From positions 248,001-312,000 of the forward strand of contig CAWFPL010000003.1 of assembly GCA_963817785.1 (NCBI GenBank): 64,000 bases of DNA, in the 5' to 3' direction. The notes under the pieces are model-generated. The model was given only the letters and a program-made list of their open reading frames with translations. It was not told where the DNA came from and made no database searches. The DNA is from JAKALD01 sp963817785 (lineage in GTDB: Bacteria; Pseudomonadota; Gammaproteobacteria; Burkholderiales; SG8-39). Positions 58,444 through 64,000 of the stretch are shown in pieces. The position numbers and the translations under genes were made by a program. Numbering within the stretch: the stretch's first letter is position 1; every line of letters starts with the position of its first letter.

Positions 58444-59619
58444 ATGGCAATGGACCTTTCGAAGGCAACTTTCTGGGGCTACAAGCGCGAGAACGGCCGC
58501 GTCGGCGTGCGCAATCACGTCATCATTCTGCCGGTGGACGACATCTCCAACGCAGCGGCCGAGGCGGTGGCGAACAACATCAAGGGGACGCTGGCCCTGC
58601 CGCATCCGTACGGGCGGCTGCAGTTCGGCGCCGACCTCGACCTGCACTTCCGCACCCTGATCGGCACCGGTTGCAATCCGAACGTGGCGGCGGTGGTGGT
58701 GATCTGCATCGAAGAGCAATGGGGCAAGAAGGTCGCCGACGGCATCGCCGCGACCGGCAAGCCGGTGTCCTACTTCGGCATCGAGCAGCACGGCGACCAC
58801 GACACGATCATGCGCGCGTCCAAGGCCGCGAAGGAATACGTGCAGTGGGCCGGCGAGCTGCGCCGCGAGGAGCGCCCGCTCAAGGAGCTGTGGGTGTCGA
58901 CCAAGTGCGGCGAGTCGGACACCACTTCGGGCTGCGGCTCGAACCCCACGGTGGGCAACGCCTTCGACAAGCTCTACCCGCACGGCGTGACGCTGTGCTT
59001 CGGCGAGACCACCGAGCTCACCGGCGGCGAGCACCTGGTGGCGGCGCGCTGCAGGAACGACGAGGTGCGCAAGAAATTCCAGTTCATGTTCGACCGCTAT
59101 CAGGAGGTGGTCGAGCGCCACAAAACGAGCGACCTGATGGACTCGCAGCCGACCAAGGGCAACATCGAGGGCGGCCTGACCACGATCGAGGAGAAGGCGC
59201 TCGGCAATATCCAGAAGATCGGCCGCAAATGCCTGGTCGACGGCGTGCTCGACAAGGCCGAAACGCCGACCGGCCCGGGGCTGTGGTTCATGGATTCGTC
59301 CTCGGCCGCGGCCGAGATGGTGACGTTGTGCGCCGCCGCGGGATTCGCGGTGCACTTGTTTCCCACCGGCCAAGGCAACGTGGTCGGCAACCCGATCCTG
59401 CCGGTGATCAAGCTGTGCGCCAACCCGCGCACCGTGCGCACGATGAGCGAGCACGTCGACGTCGACGTCACGGGGCTGTTGCGCAAGGAGCTCACGCCCG
59501 ATCAGGCCGGCGACAAGCTGCTCGAGTCCATGTTCCGCACCGCCAACGGCCGCCTGACCGCCGCCGAGGCGCTCGGCCACCGCGAGTTCGTGCTGACGCG
59601 GCTGTACGAATCCGCCTGA
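58444..59619 (+). CDS. UxaA/SuyB-type lyase large subunit
   Basis: 391 residues. GYKRENGRVGVRNHVIILPV, DDISNAAAEAVANNIKG, TLIGTGCNPNVAAVVVICIE, STKCGESDTTSGCGSNPTVG and TELTGGEHLVAARC are typical of the UxaA C-terminal family; the cysteines of GTGCNPN and SGCGSNP suit iron or iron-sulfur binding. Length and split form match SuyB of sulfolactate sulfo-lyase, but generic UxaA hydrolases look similar. The iron-sulfur subunit gene starts 5 bases after its stop. Confidence 0.82.
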   Translation: MAMDLSKATFWGYKRENGRVGVRNHVIILPVDDISNAAAEAVANNIKGTLALPHPYGRLQFGADLDLHFRTLIGTGCNPNVAAVVVICIEEQWGKKVADGIAATGKPVSYFGIEQHGDHDTIMRASKAAKEYVQWAGELRREERPLKELWVSTKCGESDTTSGCGSNPTVGNAFDKLYPHGVTLCFGETTELTGGEHLVAARCRNDEVRKKFQFMFDRYQEVVERHKTSDLMDSQPTKGNIEGGLTTIEEKALGNIQKIGRKCLVDGVLDKAETPTGPGLWFMDSSSAAAEMVTLCAAAGFAVHLFPTGQGNVVGNPILPVIKLCANPRTVRTMSEHVDVDVTGLLRKELTPDQAGDKLLESMFRTANGRLTAAEALGHREFVLTRLYESA

Positions 59620-59623
59620 GCGC

Positions 59624-60340
59624 GTGGGCGCGAACCTGCAGGTGCGGGTTTGGCGGGGAGGCGCCGACGGCGCCTTCCAGCCCTTCGACGTACCGCGCCA
59701 GGCCAGCCAGACCGTGCTCGACGTGGTGACCCACATCCAGCGCGCGCTCGAGCCCGCGCTCGCCTACCGCTTCGCCTGCCGCGTCGGCATGTGCGGCTCC
59801 TGCGCGATGACGGTCAACGGCGTGGCGCGCTGGACCTGCCGCACGCACGTCGACAAGGTGGCGCCGGACGGGCGGCTCGAGATCGCCCCGCTGCGCAACC
59901 TGCCGGTGATCCGCGACCTGGTCGCGGACATGAGCGAGTTCTTCGACAAGTGGGCGGCCGCGCGCGGCAGCTTCGTACCTACGCGCACGCGGCGCGACGA
60001 GTTCGCGCGGGTGGCGCCGGACTCCGCCGCGCGCCAGCAGGTGGACGCCGCCATCGAGTGCATCGGCTGCGGCGTGTGCTACAGCTCCTGCGACGTGGTG
60101 TCGTGGAACCCCGCCTATCTCGGTCCGGCGGCGCTCAACCGCGCCTGGACCCTGGTGCAGGACGTGCGCGACGGTGCGCGGGCCGAACGGCTGGCCGCGG
60201 TCGCGGGCGACGCCGGCTGTCACGCCTGCCACACGCACATGAGCTGCACCGAGCGCTGCCCCAAGCAGATCTCGCCCACGGCGGGGATCGCGGGGCTGAA
60301 GCGCGCGGCTGCGAAAGCCGCGCTGCGGGGCGAGCTGTGA
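59624..60340 (+). CDS. Succinate dehydrogenase/fumarate reductase-like iron-sulfur subunit
   Basis: 238 residues with all three cluster motifs: the [2Fe-2S] site CRVGMCGSCAMTVNGVARWT followed by C, the [4Fe-4S] site CIGCGVCYSSC, and the [3Fe-4S]/[4Fe-4S] site CHACHTHMSCTERCPKQI. GTG start at 59624, 4 bases after the lyase. Its stop overlaps the first anchor gene. Its flavoprotein partner is probably the truncated gene at 63861. Confidence 0.88.
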   Translation: MGANLQVRVWRGGADGAFQPFDVPRQASQTVLDVVTHIQRALEPALAYRFACRVGMCGSCAMTVNGVARWTCRTHVDKVAPDGRLEIAPLRNLPVIRDLVADMSEFFDKWAAARGSFVPTRTRRDEFARVAPDSAARQQVDAAIECIGCGVCYSSCDVVSWNPAYLGPAALNRAWTLVQDVRDGARAERLAAVAGDAGCHACHTHMSCTERCPKQISPTAGIAGLKRAAAKAALRGEL

Positions 60341-60675
60341 GGGCACGCGGCGACACCTGGCTCTGGCTGGCGCAGCGCGCGAGCGCGGCGGTGCTGGGAA
60401 TCTGCGTGCTGGTGCATCTCGCCACCATGATCTACGCGGTGCGCAGCGGCCTGAGCGCGACCGCGATACTCGGCCGCACCCACGGCAATCTGGCGTGGCT
60501 CGCCTTCTACAGCACGTTCGTGCTGGCGGTGACCGTGCATGTCCCGATCGGACTGCGCAGCGTGCTCGCCGAGTGGTTCGGCTGGCGCGGCCGGTCGCGC
60601 GACGCGGCGCTGCTCGGCTTCGCGGCGCTGCTGGCGGTGCTCGGGATGCGCGCGGTGCTGGGGGTGTTCGGGTGA
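60337..60675 (+). CDS. Membrane anchor subunit, first (FrdC/SdhC/D-like)
   Basis: 112 residues with three membrane helices: TWLWLAQRASAAVLGICVLV ending in HLATMIYAV, then WLAFYSTFVLAVTVHVPIGL, then AALLGFAALLAVLGMRAVLG. The histidines at the helix ends are candidates for haem b ligands. GTG start overlaps the iron-sulfur subunit stop; its own stop overlaps the second anchor. Confidence 0.75.
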   Translation: MRARGDTWLWLAQRASAAVLGICVLVHLATMIYAVRSGLSATAILGRTHGNLAWLAFYSTFVLAVTVHVPIGLRSVLAEWFGWRGRSRDAALLGFAALLAVLGMRAVLGVFG

Positions 60676-61025
60676 AACCGGGCAACGACCTGCGCGCGAG
60701 GAACCATCCCGCCTACTGGGCGTTCCTGGTGCACCGGATCTCCGGGCTCGCACTGGCGGTGTTCCTGCCGCTGCACTTCTGGGCGCTCGGACACGCGCTC
60801 GCGGGCGCCGGCCGGCTCGAGGCCTTTCTGCGCTGGACCGATCAGCCGCTGGTCAAGTTCGCCGAATGGGGCATGGTGGTGCTGCTGGCGGCGCACTTCG
60901 CCGGCGGGCTGCGCATCCTGGCACTGGAATTCCTCGCCTGGCGCGAGTGGCAGAAGAAGCTGGTGGCCGTGGCGGCGGCGTTCAGCCTCGCCTATGCGCT
61001 GGCCTACGCGCTCGCGCTGATCTAG
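60672..61025 (+). CDS. Membrane anchor subunit, second (SdhC-like)
   Basis: 117 residues, three helices. RNHPAYWAFLVHRISGLALA carries the HR-x-SG motif of cytochrome b556 anchors, followed by VFLPLHFWALGHAL. The second helix has VVLLAAHFAGGLRILALEF with another candidate haem His. GTG start overlaps the first anchor. Together the two anchors would dock the complex to the membrane and quinone pool. Confidence 0.78.
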   Translation: MKPGNDLRARNHPAYWAFLVHRISGLALAVFLPLHFWALGHALAGAGRLEAFLRWTDQPLVKFAEWGMVVLLAAHFAGGLRILALEFLAWREWQKKLVAVAAAFSLAYALAYALALI

Positions 61026-61103
61026 CGGCGAGCGCCGCGGTTGCCTCGCTCCCGCAACTGCGTCAGAGTGTCGTCAGGGAGCGATGCGACCAAAGGAGCC
61101 GCG

Positions 61104-61979
61104 ATGCGAGTCGATCCGCACGCCATTGAAGAAGCCTCGAAGGAGCTCTACATCCGGGCGCTGAAGCTGCTGCCGCCCGACATCAAGCGCGGCTTCGATG
61201 CGCTGGCGCGCGCCGAGACCGACGCCACGGCGAAGAGCGTGCTCGGCACCATGATCACCAACATCAAGGTCGCCGAGGACACCACCAACCTGCTGTGCCA
61301 GGACACCGGCATCCCGATCTACAACGTGTGGATCGGGCGCGGCGTCGAGCTCGACGGCCAGGCGCTGAAGGACGCGATCCGGCGCGGCTGCGAGCGCGCG
61401 ACGCGCGAGCATCCGCTGCGCTCCTCGGTGGTGCATCCGGTCACGCGCAAGAACGAGCACACCTCCTGCGGGCGCGGGGTTCCGGTGATCCACATCGACT
61501 TCGGCGGCGAGCCCGACACTCTCAGCATCGAGATGATCCCGAAGGGCTCGGGCTCGGAGAACAACTCGTTCCTGAAGATGGCGATCCCGGCCGAGGGCGT
61601 GGATGCGATCAAGACCTTCGTCGTGGACTGCGTGCTCGATGCCGGCGGCAAGACCTGCCCGCCGACGATCGTCGGCGTCGGCGTGGGCGGCACCGCCGAC
61701 CTTTGCGTGCATCTGGCCAAGGTCGCGGCGACGCGGCCGCTCGGCAGCCGGTGCGAGGATCCCGAGGGCGCCAAGCTCGAGGAAGGCCTGACGCGCGCGG
61801 TCAACCAGCTCGGCGTCGGCCCGCAGGGGCTGGGCGGGGACTCGACCGCGTTCGCGGTGCACGTCGAGACGGCGGCCACCCACATCACCATGAATCCGGT
61901 GGCGGTGAACATGCAGTGCCATTCGGCGCGCCGCGCGCGCGCCACCTTCCGGCCCGCCGGCATCGAGTACGGGTATTGA
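61104..61979 (+). CDS. Class I fumarate hydratase/tartrate dehydratase alpha subunit
   Basis: 291 residues, the N-terminal [4Fe-4S] half of a two-subunit class I fumarase (or L-tartrate dehydratase TtdA). Key segments are NLLCQDTGIPIYNVWIGRG, VVHPVTRKNEHTSCGRG, PKGSGSENNSFLKM, DAGGKTCPPTIVGVGVGGTA and AVNMQCHSARRARATFRPAG. AAGGAG lies before the ATG at 61104. Its beta partner is 1.3 kb downstream, after two unrelated genes. Confidence 0.9.
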   Translation: MRVDPHAIEEASKELYIRALKLLPPDIKRGFDALARAETDATAKSVLGTMITNIKVAEDTTNLLCQDTGIPIYNVWIGRGVELDGQALKDAIRRGCERATREHPLRSSVVHPVTRKNEHTSCGRGVPVIHIDFGGEPDTLSIEMIPKGSGSENNSFLKMAIPAEGVDAIKTFVVDCVLDAGGKTCPPTIVGVGVGGTADLCVHLAKVAATRPLGSRCEDPEGAKLEEGLTRAVNQLGVGPQGLGGDSTAFAVHVETAATHITMNPVAVNMQCHSARRARATFRPAGIEYGY

Positions 61980-61980
61980 C

Positions 61981-62556
61981 GTGAGACTGCTCGCCGCCGT
62001 GCTCCTTGCGCTCGCGTCCGCCGCGGCCTGGGGCGCCGAGGTCGCGGGCGTCACGCTGCCCGCGAGCGAGCAGGTCTCCGCGGGCGGTCCGGCGCTGGTG
62101 CTGAACGGCGCGGGGCTGCGCCGCAAGTTCATCTTCAAGGTCTACGCGATCGGGCTATACCTGCCGCACCGGGCGCCGACCGCGGAACAGGCGCTTGCGC
62201 TGGCCGGCCCGAAGGGCATCGACATCCGCATGCTGCGCGACGTGAACGCGGAAGAGTTCACCAACGCGCTGTTCGACGGCCTGCGTGCCAACCAGGGCGC
62301 CTCCGGGATGAAGGCGATCGAGCCGCGCGCCAAGCAGCTCGCCGCCCTGATGGCGACGCTCAAGGAGGCCAAGGACGGCATGCGGATCGCGCTCGATTGG
62401 CTGCCCGGGCAGGGCACGCGCGTCGCGGTCGACGGCAGACCGATCGGCGACGCGATCCCGGGTGAGGACTTCTACCGCGCGCTGCTCGGCATCTGGCTCG
62501 GCCCGCACCCTGTGCAGGCCGACCTGAAGAGCGCGCTGCTCGGCGGCCCGAACTAG
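61981..62556 (+). CDS. Secreted chalcone-isomerase-like protein
   Basis: 191 residues. Signal peptide RLLAAVLLALASAAAWGA, then a chalcone-isomerase-like fold: EVAGVTLPASEQVSAGG, LVLNGAGLRRKFIFKVYAIG, LYLPHRAPTAEQAL and GEDFYRALLGIWLGPHPVQA. Bacterial members are periplasmic and mostly lack isomerase activity; some bind fatty acids. GTG start, 1 base after the fumarase alpha stop. Confidence 0.8.
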   Translation: MRLLAAVLLALASAAAWGAEVAGVTLPASEQVSAGGPALVLNGAGLRRKFIFKVYAIGLYLPHRAPTAEQALALAGPKGIDIRMLRDVNAEEFTNALFDGLRANQGASGMKAIEPRAKQLAALMATLKEAKDGMRIALDWLPGQGTRVAVDGRPIGDAIPGEDFYRALLGIWLGPHPVQADLKSALLGGPN

Positions 62557-62565
62557 GCGGGTGGC

Positions 62566-63225
62566 ATGTTCATCGGGCATTACGCCGTCGCCTTCGCCGC
62601 CAAGCGCCTCGCCCCCGCCGCCTCGCTCGGCACGCTGTTCCTCGCCTGCGAACTGGTCGACCTGGTGTGGCCGATGCTGCTGCTCGGGGGCGTCGAGCAC
62701 GTGCAGGTCCGCGCCGAGGACCGCAGATTCTCGCCGCTGGTCTTCGTGCATTACCCCTGGACGCACAGCCTGCTGGCATGCGTGCTGTGGGCGCTCGCGC
62801 TCGGCGTCGGGTACAGGCTGCTGAGGCATGATTCGCGCGCGGCGCTGGTGGTGGGCGCGGTCGTGCTGTCGCACTGGCTGCTCGACGCGATCGTGCACCG
62901 GCGCGACCTGCCCTTGCTGCCGGGGGGACAGACCAAGGTGGGCCTCGATCTGTGGAGCTCGATCGGCGGCACGCTCGCGGTCGAAGGCGGTCTGTTCGCG
63001 CTCGGGGTGGCGCTCTACCTGCGTACCACCCGGGCGCGCGACTGGACGGGCGAGGCGGCCTTCTGGGTGCTGATCGCCTTCCTGATCGCGGCGTACCTCG
63101 GCGCGGCGTTCGGTCCGCCGCCGCCGAGCCTCGCGGTGCTGGCCGGCACGGGATTGGCCGGCTGGCTGATCGTGCCGTGGGGCTACTGGATCGACCGACA
63201 CCGCAGCATGAGCCTGCGGACCTGA
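62566..63225 (+). CDS. Membrane protein related to DUF457 metal-dependent hydrolases
   Basis: 219 residues, about six membrane segments. It begins MFIGHYAVAFAAKRLAPAAS and has LVFVHYPWTHSLLACVLWAL and VLSHWLLDAIVHRRDLPLLP, the histidine/aspartate pattern of YdjM/DUF457 proteins. No function is established. It lies between the two fumarase subunit genes, 9 bases after the preceding gene. Confidence 0.72.
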   Translation: MFIGHYAVAFAAKRLAPAASLGTLFLACELVDLVWPMLLLGGVEHVQVRAEDRRFSPLVFVHYPWTHSLLACVLWALALGVGYRLLRHDSRAALVVGAVVLSHWLLDAIVHRRDLPLLPGGQTKVGLDLWSSIGGTLAVEGGLFALGVALYLRTTRARDWTGEAAFWVLIAFLIAAYLGAAFGPPPPSLAVLAGTGLAGWLIVPWGYWIDRHRSMSLRT

Positions 63226-63236
63226 GGAGACTTCGC

Positions 63237-63845
63237 ATGGCGCACTACGACTTCCAAATGCCGGTCACCGAGCAGCAGGTTCGGCGCCTGCGCGTGAACG
63301 ACACGGTCAGCCTGAATGGCACGCTGTACGGCATCCGCGACGCAACCCAGATTCACATGTTCGACCGCGGCCGCAAGACGCGCTTCGACCTCTCGGGGCA
63401 CGCGGTGATCCACACCGCGCCCAACGTGAAGAAGGTGGAAAAGAGCACCGCGTACCCGACCGGGTACGCGCCGGTGTGCATCGGCACGACGACCAGCGAC
63501 CGCATGGAGCGCTTCACGCGCCCGCTCATGCAGCAGTACGGCGTGCGCGTGATCATCGGCAAGGGCGGGCTGCGCGAGGGCTCGCTCGCCGCCTTTCGCG
63601 AGCTGGGCGGCGCTTACCTCGCGATCATCGGCGGCACCGCGGCGCTCGAGACGACCTGGATCGAGGCAATCGAGGACGTCGACCTGGACGACCTCAATCC
63701 CGAGTCGCTGTGGAAGTTCCGGGTGAAGGGCTTCGGGCCGCTGCTGGTCGCCATGGACAGCCAGGGCGGCAGCCTGTACACCAGCGTCCGGCAGGCGGCG
63801 CGCGAGCGGCGCGCGCAGGCCCTCGCCGGCCTGGGCGTGAAGTGA
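63237..63845 (+). CDS. Class I fumarate hydratase/tartrate dehydratase beta subunit
   Basis: 202 residues. VNDTVSLNGTLYGIRDATQI, GHAVIHTAPNVKKV, YAPVCIGTTTSDRMERFTRP, VIIGKGGLREGSLAAFRELG and YLAIIGGTAALETTWIEAIE are typical of the C-terminal swivelling half of class I fumarases and TtdB. GAGGAGA precedes the ATG at 63237. With the alpha subunit it interconverts fumarate and malate, or dehydrates tartrate. Confidence 0.9.
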   Translation: MAHYDFQMPVTEQQVRRLRVNDTVSLNGTLYGIRDATQIHMFDRGRKTRFDLSGHAVIHTAPNVKKVEKSTAYPTGYAPVCIGTTTSDRMERFTRPLMQQYGVRVIIGKGGLREGSLAAFRELGGAYLAIIGGTAALETTWIEAIEDVDLDDLNPESLWKFRVKGFGPLLVAMDSQGGSLYTSVRQAARERRAQALAGLGVK

Positions 63846-63860
63846 AGCGGAGCGCGCCCG

Positions 63861-64000
63861 ATGCCTGCCATGCGTGAGACCGCGACCGACATCCTGATCC
63901 TCGGCTCCGGCGGCGCCGGGCTGTTCGCGGCGCTGCATGCGCACAAGGCCGCGCCCGAGCTCGCCATCACCGTCGCGGTGAAGGGCCTGCTCGGCAAATG
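63861..64000 (+). CDS. Fumarate reductase/succinate dehydrogenase-like flavoprotein, N-terminus (runs off right edge)
   Basis: The first 46 codons are present: an FAD-binding start TDILILGSGGAGLFAALHAH and then ELAITVAVKGLLGK. The GSGGAGLFAA nucleotide-binding motif and the operon context with an iron-sulfur subunit and two anchors identify it as the SdhA/FrdA-type subunit. An ATG at 63870 is an alternative start. The rest lies outside the window. Confidence 0.7.
   Translation, partial: MPAMRETATDILILGSGGAGLFAALHAHKAAPELAITVAVKGLLGK

Overview
This is a GC-rich chromosomal window with tightly packed genes and many 4-base stop/start overlaps. The gene content points to a facultatively autotrophic betaproteobacterium: red-type (form IC) RuBisCO with CbbX, a divergent CbbR, and the tkt-gap-pgk-pyk / aldolase-purC-purE-tsaC neighbourhood typical of that class. 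Taxonomy is inferred from gene content and order only.

Layout. 1-2.7 kb: the N-terminal part of a glycosyltransferase-like protein, a fused AdoMet decarboxylase/spermidine synthase, and nudC, all on the minus strand. 2.7-15.6 kb: the Calvin-Benson block cbbR<>cbbLSXY-FBPase homologue-cbbP-fba, then tkt, gap, a crotonase-family gene and pgk. The FBPase homologue has lost several active-site residues. 15.7-17.6 kb: an AT-rich island with a Fic protein, a DNA-methyltransferase remnant and an orphan HicB-like protein, splitting pgk from pyk. 17.7-22.1 kb: pyk, a short MetE-like protein, an epimerase and an acetyltransferase. 22.2-32.2 kb: a ClC channel, a stress-type membrane protein, a patatin/acetoacetate decarboxylase/3-hydroxybutyrate dehydrogenase module, a tandem DoxX-like membrane protein, a K+ channel, a decayed PHA-depolymerase-like gene and chaC.

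32.2-43.6 kb: a coherent, translationally coupled cluster with an NMT1-type ABC transporter, a TetR regulator and eight putative sugar or sugar-acid enzymes. This is the best candidate here for an undescribed catabolic pathway. 43.6-51 kb (minus strand): an EF-G paralogue, a DUF2721 protein and a Gld-type ABC exporter cluster. 51.2-54.7 kb: class I aldolase, purC, purE and tsaC. 54.75-55.9 kb: a composite group II intron, made of an ORF-less intron joined to the 3' half of a second intron at the RT YADD position. 55.9-58 kb: a small lipoprotein, a UspA-type protein and a GntR regulator.

58.1-64 kb: a plus-strand operon with a two-subunit UxaA/SuyAB-type lyase, a fumarate reductase/succinate dehydrogenase-like iron-sulfur protein with two anchors, class I fumarase alpha, a chalcone-isomerase-like protein, a membrane protein, fumarase beta and the start of the flavoprotein subunit. 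It runs off the right edge.

Two copies of a palindromic repeat lie directly behind the stop codons of purC and the usp gene. Three near-consensus FNR/Anr-type boxes lie upstream of gap, clcB-like and usp, suggesting oxygen-responsive control. No tRNA, rRNA or CRISPR array was seen.
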